A stretch of 64,000 bases of DNA from Aphrocallistes beatrix (lineage: Eukaryota; Porifera; Hexactinellida; Sceptrulophora; Aphrocallistidae). The notes beneath the pieces are model-generated. The model was not told where the DNA came from. It did not search any database and worked only from the letters and a program-made list of their open reading frames with translations. The position numbers and the translations under genes are program-made. Where the stretch lies: the NCBI GenBank assembly GCA_963281255.1, contig OY725497.1, forward strand, positions 2,232,001 to 2,296,000, in the 5' to 3' direction. Shown here piece by piece: positions 1 through 10,681 of this stretch (its first letter is position 1; each line of letters starts with the position of its first letter).

Positions 1-2527
1 GATCAACTTCTACTTTCAAAAAGTTATATAATATATTCATCATTTGGGGACGCTCATCTTTTGAATCCAGAACGTAGTGTGTATGTTCTAGTAACTCTCC
101 GATTGCCCATAAGGTTAAGAGAGTTTTATCGGTAGAAATAGAAGAGGCATCGTGTATACTATCACGTAGGATCAGTATAATATTCGCTGAATAAGATTTC
201 ATATCTGATTGTGATACTTTTGCTTGCATAGCAATTGCTTGTAGAACGCTCATTAATACACCGATTGGAATAGTGGGCTGGGTTAATTTTGGAATTAGTG
301 AATCAAGAATAGGTTCAAAATAAGGTTTAACAAGAACTGGAGTATGTGTTATCAAACAAGCAAGTAACTGCGCACTCTGCTCTTGTAAATGAGATATATT
401 AGTTAAACGAAGATCGTCAAGTAATTGAACAAGGGTTTTCCGTAAGGAGGGTAATAAGTATGCTGGATTATATACGTTCAACCTCCCTAAGATACACAAT
501 ACCTGTAACTTGATTTTAAAGAATTCGTCTTGAAAAGCAGCAAAAAGTTTTTCAAGATTCTCTGCTTGTGCAAGGTGTCCATCAAATTTCGTTGAGAGAG
601 CACAAAATACACATAAGCGTACTGACTTATCTTGGTCGGTAACCCCAACTTTTAACAATAAATTTAAAATTTCAGAAACATTTTGGGTTGCAGCTTGTTG
701 ATTAGGGGCTGGTATCAGCATTGAAGATGCCAAGATAGGTGAAGGAATTGTTTGTTCTAACAAATTGCAACATGTTTCAATTGTTTGAATACGAATTTTC
801 TTTTCACTATGTTTTAGAAATGTGGTAGCGATAATTTTTAAATAAAATGCAATTCCCATTAAATCATTAAACTCGAAGTCAGACAGGGTTTTTAAAGACA
901 GAACTATTTCGCTAATATTGTTTGCAGTTTGACCTGGAGTGTAGTGAAGCTCTAAAGAGGATGTGCCTCTTTGAATTCCTGGGTGATGTATAGGTTTATG
1001 AACTAGAATTAGGAATAAATACTGTAATAGATGCTGCTGAATAGATTTTTTTAGTTTTAAATCAGTCTCAGTAATATCTTTTAGAACCTGTATCAAACCA
1101 GAACTAAGCCGAATACTCATATTTTCTAGTTGTTCAATGAGAAGTTTTTTATATGAATCTAGTCCAGTGATTTTCGAGCGAAGGAGATATGAAATACAGT
1201 TATAAACTGCAGGGTCAATTTCTCGATACTTTTTAGTTGTTTCTGGTGATATTTTTGACCAAACAGCATCTATAGTACTTTTAAGAAAAGTTTTAGGCAG
1301 CTTTATACTATCTCTGAGTGCAAGAATTAAAAGCCCCAACGCATTGAAAGATTCTGAAGCACGATCCTTATCATTTGTTAGTAAAATTAAGTAATCTGTT
1401 GCTTGCTGAATATGATTTAGAGCAAAAGTTTGTGGATCGAAAAGAGCCAACCAAGGTAAAATATTGATTATTGCTGCAGAAAGAATCAGTGATTTATTTG
1501 AAAATGTTTTAAAAACAACAGAACAAATGCTGGAATATGATTTGGAAATGAAACTTTTGCACCTCTCAGAATATGGGTGAGCGTGCATAATATTACTCCT
1601 ATAGGAAACATGAAGACTCTCAAGCAAAGTGGTATAACTATAAGTAGGAGACTGGACATAATCGTTTCCAAGGAAGTCCAAATTAATATCAGATGAATAA
1701 AAAGGTGCAAACGTGTCCATTTGGGATGGTAGAGCTGAAATACGAAGCAATTCAGTAACCACCAAAATATAACAATGAGTCCTGTCATCTCGAAGAAACC
1801 TATCCTTGGGGTTTACATTATCAAGTGAGTCCTGTGCATTTTTATATAGAGATTTCCAAGGTGGGGAAGTAGAGGAATCTACTTCTTTTGTAGCAGTATG
1901 GCGGAGACACGCTTTAAGAGCAGAAATGGCAATTTCTCTAATAATTGGTTTATTATCAATTATGCAGGAGAATGAAATATCATAAAAGTCTTCTAATTTA
2001 TAATGATAATAGCTGGGCGCATTAATTGCAAGCTCTTTTATTATTAACAGAGAAGCAATTCTCTTAACATCGATTTGACCTTTGGTACTTAACCAGTCGA
2101 TTGCTATGTGCCAAAATTGGTATCCGATAGTACTTGCACTTCTACTTTCAGATCGTGAAATATACCCAATGGCTCTAGATATGAGGATTTGCAAAGGTTC
2201 TTCTTGGACAAGTAAACTTTGGAACGCGTTTTTTATCCGAGCATGTATATGTAGTTTTTGACTCGGACTAACCTCCAATCGTAGCAACACAACTGCAGCA
2301 TATATGCCTCCTCTCTTCTCCTCATATTTTGGGCTGTTTAAAAGATTATCAAGTTCACGAAGTAAAGATACTACAGTATCTTGTGTACAATCTTGAAATC
2401 GATTTGAAACAAAAGCAAGCAATTGCCTCGCAGCTGACTTTTGCTTATCTTCATTCCCGCAAAGAAACTCCTTCATTAACGGGGATAAGATTAAAGAGCG
2501 GCAGACAATAGAATCTTCAGTTTCCAT
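1..2527 (-). CDS. MTOR: mTOR serine/threonine kinase, N-terminal HEAT-repeat part (partial)
   Basis: The minus strand is open without a stop from an ATG at 2527 to the window edge, about 842 codons. The product is the N-terminal third of the target-of-rapamycin kinase, the scaffold and catalytic subunit of TORC1/TORC2 that controls growth at lysosomal and other membranes. Recognition rests on conserved mTOR HEAT-repeat stretches: HLAQAENL near residue 640, followed by a segment matching the family's NPAF..PFLRK block (here NPAYLLPSLRKT), and an earlier HPG motif near 500. The FRB, kinase and FATC regions lie outside the window. No intron is needed over 2.5 kb, although this gene has many introns in most animals. 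An upstream stop and AT-rich DNA precede the chosen ATG. Identity is confident; only the exact start is inferred. Confidence 0.93.
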   Translation of the reverse strand, partial: METEDSIVCRSLILSPLMKEFLCGNEDKQKSAARQLLAFVSNRFQDCTQDTVVSLLRELDNLLNSPKYEEKRGGIYAAVVLLRLEVSPSQKLHIHARIKNAFQSLLVQEEPLQILISRAIGYISRSESRSASTIGYQFWHIAIDWLSTKGQIDVKRIASLLIIKELAINAPSYYHYKLEDFYDISFSCIIDNKPIIREIAISALKACLRHTATKEVDSSTSPPWKSLYKNAQDSLDNVNPKDRFLRDDRTHCYILVVTELLRISALPSQMDTFAPFYSSDINLDFLGNDYVQSPTYSYTTLLESLHVSYRSNIMHAHPYSERCKSFISKSYSSICSVVFKTFSNKSLILSAAIINILPWLALFDPQTFALNHIQQATDYLILLTNDKDRASESFNALGLLILALRDSIKLPKTFLKSTIDAVWSKISPETTKKYREIDPAVYNCISYLLRSKITGLDSYKKLLIEQLENMSIRLSSGLIQVLKDITETDLKLKKSIQQHLLQYLFLILVHKPIHHPGIQRGTSSLELHYTPGQTANNISEIVLSLKTLSDFEFNDLMGIAFYLKIIATTFLKHSEKKIRIQTIETCCNLLEQTIPSPILASSMLIPAPNQQAATQNVSEILNLLLKVGVTDQDKSVRLCVFCALSTKFDGHLAQAENLEKLFAAFQDEFFKIKLQVLCILGRLNVYNPAYLLPSLRKTLVQLLDDLRLTNISHLQEQSAQLLACLITHTPVLVKPYFEPILDSLIPKLTQPTIPIGVLMSVLQAIAMQAKVSQSDMKSYSANIILILRDSIHDASSISTDKTLLTLWAIGELLEHTHYVLDSKDERPQMMNILYNFLKVEVD

Positions 2528-3490
2528 TAAAAAAGAACACTATATATGGTAAGATAAATCTAATTTATTATCGTTAAAATAGAATAGATTAGGGACACAT
2601 TAAATAACTCCTGTATCCTTTGCAGTATATCTAAAAAATAATATGCATTTGAAGTGTGTGGACGGATCATAAAATATTTTGCAGGACATTTTATAAAATA
2701 ATGATAAATTCGCAACCGTTTTTAGCATCATTTCATTAAGTTAAGCTTACGGTATCCCTGAACTAAATTAGGTTTCGAAAAATATGGTTGTTACTGTATT
2801 GATAGTTTTCATACATTTCAAGCCTCAACATTGAAAATATAACTAAACTTAATAAGTAGTTTTATTTGGTAAAATTTAAATTTCGATATTGGTGAGTGTT
2901 TAATGAAATATTAATACAATTTCCATCGTTTTGCACAAATTATTGATGGATATTTTACCATTATTTAACGAGAAACATCAAAGTTCAAAATTGCCGAGAT
3001 CGATTAAAAAGTTAGACCAGGATTGCTAATTAGCTTCTAAACAATTCAAATGTTTGTAAGGTCTAGGCAAGAGTTTAGATCAAAAGGCTCAAATATATTC
3101 GTTTTGCTAGTCTGTGATTGAATGAGAACACCTTTGCCTCACTCTACCAGCGCATCAGGATCCATCATAACTGAAAAGGTTTTCAAAGTATCATGGAATA
3201 ATTTCTGGAATAATTCCTGGTTTCATGGAATAATTGAATATAATAAGTTTTCATAGTGGAATGTTTCATGGAATAATTCAAAAGGTTTTAATCATTTTCG
3301 TCGGAAATTTTTCGTGAACTGTTCTCGAGGAGTTAAATTATAAAATAAACTTTTTGAAGCCCATGAAGCAAAAGAACAGATGCTTCTAAAATTGCATCAT
3401 GGATAATTTACTAAATTTACTACCCTATAGGATCAAAAGAAAGTTAAAAGGACAAAATATAAATTTATAGGGGTCTGATTTTTTTGTGAA
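2528..3490. other. AT-rich intergenic stretch upstream of mTOR
   Basis: No coding signal is seen on either strand. It presumably holds the mTOR promoter, but no core motif stands out. Around 3190-3280 there is a short irregular direct repeat built on catggaataatt. Confidence 0.5.
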
Positions 3491-4023
3491 TCCTTACTAT
3501 TAAAACTCGATTAATGTGTATATATATATATCTGTAACGAATTGATTGAAGAAACTGCCAGGCACAGAAAGCTGATTTTTGGCATGTGGGAGTCTTTTGG
3601 CTATGGCTCCACTAAGTTCTGAGCTCAGAGCAAAATGTCGACTCATCATGGAATTATGACGTCATTGTCACATTTTTAAAAGTTATGCAATACAGTTATT
3701 CGAGCATAACTCAGCTATTAAAGGAGATAGAAGGCTCAAATTTTAATAAAATCTATATACTAACATACCTCACATATGATGCAACTATCATCAAAAAGTG
3801 ATGACTCATCGCTTTGTTGACGTCATCATTATTCATCAAAATTTTTAAAATTGACAAATTTGGTGATTTTTCGAGTGATATCGATTATATCAGTAGGCCA
3901 GACATATTTAGAGATGATATCTTCCTTATAATTAACCAATGTGACTCCAGGCGACCGAAGGGAGCCTCCGGCGGACACAAAGTTTCCGCTGGCCGCGCAG
4001 CGCAAGCAAGCGAAGCGCGCTTG
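3491..4023 (+). mobile_element. Non-autonomous Helitron-like element (Hel-1), full length
   Basis: The 5' end starts with TC (tccttactattaaaactcg) preceded by A. The 3' end is a GC-rich block of consecutive palindromes, including a ggcggacac/gtgtccgcc stem with a 3-nt loop, closing in CTTG followed by T. An A|T target, a TC start and a hairpin close to the 3' end are Helitron hallmarks; CTTG instead of the usual CTAG is a family variant. It encodes no protein. Further copies, intact or broken, lie near 22.4, 25.0, 31.8, 36.1, 38.9, 59.4 and 60.1 kb. Confidence 0.75.
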
Positions 4024-4319
4024 TAAACAATAAAATCACGCAAGTTGTAAGATATCGAAAATCGAGTGTGCCTACGTTTCTCGCATATTAATAAAGAACA
4101 GCTATTCAAATTTTTAGCATTCCATCAAAAAAAAAATTTTTTAATTGTTTTTTATTTTCAAGACAGACAATATTGAAAATTTCAAGTCCCGAGATATACG
4201 AATCATCAAACATACAAAAAAGCATTTATAGGCATATATTCACATTTACACAAATCATTTAACACCTTCCAACCATGTTTTGGGAAAAATTTCAAAAGTA
4301 GGTTGAAAAATTCACTATT

Positions 4320-5546
4320 TCTACATAATGAGATATTTTGCCAACCTAATGATTATTTATGTACTTATAGCCGGTCAAATCTAGTATTATCATTCATAAT
4401 CTATTAATTTAAATTTTTTAAATTATCAATTGCGCACATCCGTAAAATCACCCTAATTCAGAAAATTATCATATTTTAAGCACAAAAATAATGTGGAAAA
4501 CAAGCAAAATACTCTGATTAAGCTAGCAGCGAATCCCGATTTTCAAATAAAAGGAAACTTTTAAAACTGAATATTATTTTGCCTCAAAAATTCCAAATTG
4601 AATGGCTTGACAAAATATTTTTCATCATTAAAAAAAGTTAAAATTAAACAAAATCGCTTCGCTACTAGCTCTATCAATCACTAATACTTATAGTTGAATA
4701 TTTAAATCAGCTTGACCCTAGTCAATAGAGTTAGTTTTGCCGAACGGCACAACCACGGATATTGTATAGGATTTACTTTGAGTGACTATAACTTCATGTT
4801 TATTCCTAGTTCGACACTCATATTATGAAATAATTCTTATACTAACAAGTACTATCCATAAACAGTATAACAATGGTTGAATTAAGGAGACAGGCCCTCA
4901 AATTTTGAAAAAAATTGAAAAATCCAAATATATTCTAATTTAGTTTTTATATCAATCTAGGAAGTCTAAATCATCCGATAATGAGATATTTTGTTAATCC
5001 AATGGTTATTTATGTACTTATATCCGGTCAAATCTGGCCTTTCTCAATCAAAATCTATTAATTTAAATTTTTAAAATTATCAATTAATTGGTGTACATCC
5101 ATATGATCACCCTAACTCAAAAAATATTCACATTTTAAGCACCAACATATTGTAAAAACACGCAAAATACTCTGATTAAGCTAGTAGCGAAGCCCGATTT
5201 TCAAATAAAAGGAAAGTTTTAAAGCTGAAAATAATTTTTAATTCCTAATTAAATGGCTTGACAAAATATTTTTCAGCATAAAAAAATATTAAAGTTAAAA
5301 TTGAAAAAAATAGCTTCGCTACTAGCTCAATCAATCGCTAATAATGATATTTGAACAGTTAAATCAACTTGATCCTAGTCAATAGTGTAGTTATGAGGAA
5401 CGGCCCAACCACGGATATTGTATAGGATTCAGACTTTGAGTGACTATAACTTTATATTTATTCCTGGTTCGAAACTCATATTATGAATTAATTCTTATAC
5501 TAACTAGTACTATCCATAAACAGTATAACAATGGTTGAATTAAGAC
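4320..5546. repeat. Tandem duplication of a ~650-bp non-coding unit
   Basis: The stretch beginning aatgagatattttg at 4326 recurs at about 4978, and both units end with caatggttgaattaag, giving an offset of about 652 bp. The units differ at scattered sites, so the duplication is not recent. Neither unit has a credible reading frame. A ttaaggaga(c/t) motif at 4883 and its inverse near 5575 may mark a further TTAA-flanked element end. Confidence 0.75.
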
Positions 5547-5827
5547 TTTGATTTTTTGGGGTTCCATCTCCTTAAGAAGGATTTTTTAGGTTCCGTCACC
5601 TTAATATTACTGCTACTACAAAGCAAAACCTATCAATTTCTACTGAATAAGGAGCTTCTAAAATTATGTTAGGAAATTAGAACAAGATTCTATGACTTTA
5701 GTTTCCAAGTTAGAAATTTTGAACAAAGCTACGTTATCACATGACTATGGATTTAAGGATACAGCCCTCGAAAAAAAATATGATTTGGCTAACAGCAAGA
5801 TGAAAGTAGAGCTATAAGAGATGTTAA

Positions 5828-6578
5828 GGCTACTGCCCTGATGCATTTTGTGGAAAATATTTTTCCCCCCACTTTTATTTTTATTCCATTTTTGGATTCT
5901 ATAGACTCTAGGTTATCAATATCATCCCATTTTGTGGCTTAATTGTATTTTTATTCGCTGAAATGGGTCATTTATCATTTTTTTTTCTATATGGTTGATG
6001 TCCACTTCAAGAAACTTTAAATTGGACTATCTCAGAATAATTTTTTCAATAAGTGTATTTATTCAATCGAGTCTAACATGAAATGAAGTCATGCTTTACC
6101 ATTGAAAATTGACATAACAGTATAATATCAACCATATTTGAGATCTATCGAAGCATAATTCAACATTTGCCTCTTTAAGATTTCAATATTGGGGTCGAAA
6201 GTTCAAAATAACCCGAAATAATCGAAAATTCGGCGGTCACTTGATTGATTCAACAATAAAATTAAAGTAAATCAAATAAGAGCTAAAAATCGACGATAGA
6301 GCAATAAACTATGCTTGTTAGAAGTAGTATGAATACTGAAAGTAAATGATTTAACGTAGATTTTCTTGAGTTGCTGGATTTCGATTGTATTAATTTCAAT
6401 AGGAGCCAAAAATAGAAATTCAAAATAATCACGAGTTTGGAAATATGTACAAGTAAGCTGATATACTTAGAATACACTATTCATCCATCAACTGTGGATA
6501 CTAAAACTAGCTAAGCGCTATCTTGTACTGATTCAACGCTGTGCATACTGTCTAATACTAGCTATCAGTGCAGTAGCG
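5828..6578. mobile_element. TTAA-flanked element, family D
   Basis: It interrupts family A at a TTAA (5824-5827 and 6579-6582); intact A copies read straight through this site. The terminal inverted repeats are GGCTACTGCCCTGAT and its near match, 13 of 15 bases. It is 751 bp and non-coding. It is the only copy recognised in the window. Confidence 0.75.
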
Positions 6579-6707
6579 TTAAGCGTAGGCAGGTATCTCC
6601 GTCAAGAAATAATTGCACATTCCAAACCGTTTTTGACTCTCATTTCTAGTTTTTGAGATGCAGTGTCTCAAAGTCAGTTTTTTTCGTTTTTCGCTAGCAC
6701 ATCTTAA

Positions 6708-7924
6708 GGTTGGTGTTTCCCATGCGAAACTTGTTTTTTATTAAAAATGTGCCCGAATTGCTTTTTTATCATTTTTAGATCCTTATAGGGGTTCTAAACA
6801 ATAATCCCGATTTTTATAACTCCAGCCCCAATATTTCGCCACTTTGAGCCACTTGTATCACCTGGTGTCGCTCTAAAAACGACACATTTTAAATGCGAAA
6901 TGTCCCACAGCTCTAACTTCTTTAAACAGTGCCAGATCATCTTTTTAATGCTGAATTCATGCTCAGCACTGGATTTCCAGCAATTTGATATATATATTGA
7001 CCATATTTGGAAACATTTTTGTTTGACCGTGCCTAGCAACGGCCAGGAATTTTTTAACATTCCTGACCGTTGCTAGGAAAAGGCAACCAAAAATATTTCC
7101 AAATATGGTCAATATATATATCAAATTGCTGGAAATTTAGTGCTGAGTACGAACTCAGTATTAAAATAACGACCTGGCATAGTCAAATAAAGTTATAGGT
7201 ATGGGATTTCGGCGGAAACTATCGGACATGGTCATTTTTGGGCCCCCAGTGATAACTGTCAACTTTTTCACACTTTTGAAGGTGTCATGATGTGAAAATA
7301 TTTGATATGCCATATTTTGAAGTTAAGTACTACAATAAGTTGTTGATTGAGGATGTTTTGATGTTATATATTATCAGAATTCCGTAAAAACAAATGGAAA
7401 TCAAGCCTTTCCGAAGAAAATTGCTTTGTAGCATGTTTTTAACACTCAAAAAAATCAATTTTACAACGGAGGAATCTCTAGTTACAAAAGTCATAGAGTA
7501 AAAACTCGATTGTTTTGGAAAGATCTCGTCACGTAGAACAAAATGATAGAGATAGATTTTCGATATTCTACTTTAGAAAAAAGTTAAAATATTTTTCCTT
7601 TCGAAAATCTGCCTCTAAATTTTGTATAAACGAAATTTGAAAGAAAAAATTATTTAGGTTAAAATTGAAAATTCTATTCCTATTATTTTCTTTATTCAAC
7701 CATTTTGTGTAAGAATAATTGAGTAAAAGAGGCATAAGGCATTGAAGTTTCCTTGAATGTCCTCTATAAATTAGGTCATTTGGGAAAAAATAATTTTTCT
7801 CTTACTTCTTGGGCTCCCGAAAAGTGTATTTTTGCAGATAACTCAACGAGAATAGTTTCCACAAAAAATTTCAGAAGAAAATAATGAAAACTTTAAAAGT
7901 TAGTTCTGGAAGGAAACACCAACC
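6708..7924. mobile_element. TTAA-flanked fold-back element, family C (copy 1)
   Basis: The terminal inverted repeats are GGTTGGTGTTTCC and GGAAACACCAACC, flanked by TTAA on both sides and inserted in family A. The middle is a long imperfect palindrome centred near 7060 (cctagcaacggccagg facing cctgaccgttgctagg) with arms of roughly 100 bp or more. An 88-codon open frame (7060..6794, minus) is kept almost unchanged in copy 2, but I recognise no domain in it, and the conservation may only reflect recent common origin. Confidence 0.8.
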
Positions 7925-8896
7925 TTAATGGTAGAAATCCGGCCACTTAAGGAATTGTTTAGGACATACCAAGGAATCAAATGCTTCCAAAATCGAATCA
8001 TAGATAGTCTACCAGATTTGCAACTTCATAGGACCAGAAGAAAGTTAAAATAACAAAAATTGTAAATTTTATCGGTGTCCGAAAAAAAAGGGCCAAAAAA
8101 CGACGAAAATGTCTGTTTTCTTTGGGAAATCAGGAAAAAAATCACCAAGTTGGAAGATATCGACAAAATGGTGGTCCTACGTTCATCGCCAAATAATATG
8201 GAACAACTCTTGAAATTTTCAAACCTCTATCTCAAACCAATTTTGAGTTAAAATTCTGTAAAGACGGTCAATTTTAAAATTTTCCCGAGATATAGAGATT
8301 TTAAGTTTAGATGTTAATAAGAATTTAAAATGATTTATTAATAATGAACAAAAGCATTCACAGACATTTATTCGCATTTATACTGCTGATTTAGGTATAT
8401 TGGAAACGAATATTTACAAAAAATAGCAAGAGTACCCTGAAAATCCACAAATTTTCTTGAGATCCCTAACCCCGAATATTTTGAGATAATTGTAAATAAT
8501 AATTCATATTCCTGGTACTACGAAGTATAATCTATCAGTTTAGAATGAATAAAGATCTTCCAAAAAGTATATTAGGAAGTTAGAGCGAAAGTCTACGACT
8601 TTTAGTTTCCAAGTACGGATTTTCGAAAAATGCTACGTCATCATATGACAAAAATCTGAAACTTACATTCCATTGGATGTAGTGTAATTATTATCAATGA
8701 GTCATATATGTATCCTCATAAAAATTATATTAGGAAGTGAGAACTAAGAATTTGGGCTTATATTTACAGAGATAGAGAAATATCTCTTTTTGAACCCTAA
8801 AAGGGGGTTTTTGACCGAATCTGCGAGGTCTAAGGCCAGAACATTCAAAATAATTCTCAAAAGTTCTCCAATTTTTCTGTACACATTATTAATTAA

Positions 8897-9014
8897 CCCC
8901 TGAATGCACTTGGGATTTTTCTATTTATAGTAGTAACCCCAAACTTATATGGCTTCCCCATTGAAAATAGCTTAAACCGGAAATGACGCAACACATTCCT
9001 GTGGCAAGCGTGGG
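8897..9014 (+). mobile_element. 118-bp TTAA-flanked MITE, family E (piggyBac-like ends)
   Basis: It begins CCC, ends GGG and is bounded by TTAA at 8893-8896 and 9015-9018, the arrangement of piggyBac MITEs. It interrupts the family A body at a site that is continuous in other copies. A second copy of nearly equal length lies at 58511-58627. Confidence 0.72.
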
Positions 9015-9716
9015 TTAACGACAATTGTATTCATTATTAAGCATAATAGCCACATTTGGCTACATAATTAATGATTAGATTCGCCATTTTCCAATATATT
9101 CAAAGTTCTCCATAGAATTTGTATTACAATTTAATCAATGATAAATCGAGAAATATTTATTTTTTGACAAAGGAATGTTTGAGGAACCTATATATTTTCG
9201 CATATATCCTTTTATTTAAGAATATAATAGATTATACATCTTCAATATTTTTTAAGATATGACATCGGACTCTTTCGGGACCATAGAGAGATATTATGCC
9301 CGAACTATACCTATAATAAGCGATATCTCAAAAACAAATGATCGGATCCGAACAAATTCTTTTTTGAAATGATCAGAATTTTATTTCTGATCCAGTGATC
9401 GCTAAATATCTGATATCAAACAGGCGATTTCCAGAACATTATATAAATGAACTCCCTTATAGAGCAATTTTGTTTGGATTTTATTTTCAATTCTTCTAAA
9501 TCTTTGTGTTAAATAATCTCCAAGGTGCCAAAACAATGTTAAGGTCCATATCATTAAAAAATTATCGAATAAGTTAAAAACTAATTGGTAAATGAGTCAA
9601 AAACCTCTAATAATTTTTCAATTTTTAGTAACTCTAAACTTTAGGGGGTTAACTCATAAAAATCAAAATAAATACCGTCCAACTAGTGCTATCAGATGGT
9701 AGACCGCTCAATAATA

Positions 9717-10215
9717 CAGTAGAAACCGGGTTTTTTTGACACTGGTTTTTTTTGACAATCGTATTTTTTGACATATTTTGCTGCAGATTGTTTTTTTCAT
9801 TTTTCTACTATAGAATTTCCATCGGGTTTTTTTGACACTGGGTTTATTTGACAATCGGTATTTTTTGACAATTGTTGGTATAAAAATCTGAGTTTTATGT
9901 ACAGTTGACACCGTGTTTTTTTGATACCCAATTTTCAGCAATTAGTTCATGACATCCATAACAAAACAGAAACGTCTGACACTGACGGAAAGGCACGAGA
10001 TAGTCCTGCGTCTCGACAAGGGTCACCCTCTGACGGCAATTGCCAAGGACTACGGAGTCAAGAAATTAACCTTTACATACTTAATAATTCTTACTATGAC
10101 TTCTAAAATATATTTTCTTCGTTGTGGAATGCGCAACACTGGGGTTTTTTTACAATCGGGGTTTTTTGACATTTTTTCGTGCAAATGGGGTGTCAAAAAA
10201 ACCCGGTTTCAACTG
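9717..10215 (+). mobile_element. pogo-type element with TA target duplication
   Basis: It starts CAGTAGAAACCGGGTTTTTT and ends with the inverse ...CCCGGTTTCAACTG, flanked by TA. Repeats of ttttttgacaatcgg fill the ends. It is inserted in family A, whose sequence resumes on both sides of the TA. A piece of pogo transposase lies inside (9949-10088). Confidence 0.82.
9949..10088 (+). pseudogene. pogo/Tigger transposase fragment, CENP-B N-terminal helix-turn-helix
   Basis: The frame starting at the ATG reads KRLTLTERHEIVLRLDKG and then IAKDYGVKK, the CENP-B N-terminal DNA-binding helix-turn-helix shared by pogo/Tigger transposases. The second DNA-binding domain and the DDE catalytic domain are missing, so this is an internally deleted derivative whose product could at most bind the element ends. 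The open frame continues to 10275 into the terminal repeat, but that tail is not family-like. Confidence 0.75.
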
Positions 10216-10290
10216 TACAATGAAATTAGCAATAAAAAAGTTGCTGTTATTTTTTTCGCCAGGCAAGGTTTTTGAGTGCGGTATCCTTAA

Positions 10291-10681
10291 AACTTAATAT
10301 TGTATTGAAAGTACAGCAATTATTATTATTGAATAATAAAAATATCGTTAGAAATTGTATATTCAGGAATTAAACTAAGACTACCGAAATGTACACACCT
10401 TTATGGCTTCTTTCTCATTGAAAATGGCTGAAGACATCCGCGATATCGAGTTTTCGATAATCTAGGATTTTGGGCTTATACTTACAGAGATAGATAGATA
10501 TCTCTTTCTGGACCCTAAATGTTTTTTTACCGATTCTGGAACGCCCAAGGCCTGAACTCCCAAATAATTATCTAAAGTGATTTTTCAATACACATTATTA
10601 GTAACAATAATTGTAAAGATTGTTTAGCTTAATATAATCTCTTGGCTACATATTTCTTGATTAGATTCGCCATTTTCCACT
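10291..10681. repeat. Non-coding DNA with a fragment of family A
   Basis: The first ~150 bp are unrecognised. From about 10455 the sequence matches the internal part of family A (the acagagatagatagatatctc block and gattagattcgccattttcc). It joins directly to the hAT transposase fragment near 10682. Confidence 0.55.

Larger units (their letters stand above)
5757..10286. mobile_element. TTAA-flanked non-autonomous transposon, family A (copy 1, interrupted)
   Basis: The ends are GGATACAGCCCTCGAAAAA and an inverse ending ...GGTATCC, each followed by TTAA (5753-5756 and 10287-10290). TTAA targets are used by piggyBac and Kolobok transposons; the GG...CC termini fit Kolobok better, but without a transposase the superfamily is open. 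The body has no long reading frame. Four other elements are inserted in this copy (5828, 6708, 8897 and 9717). Other copies start at 19426, 29694, 36702 and 45289. Confidence 0.8.
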
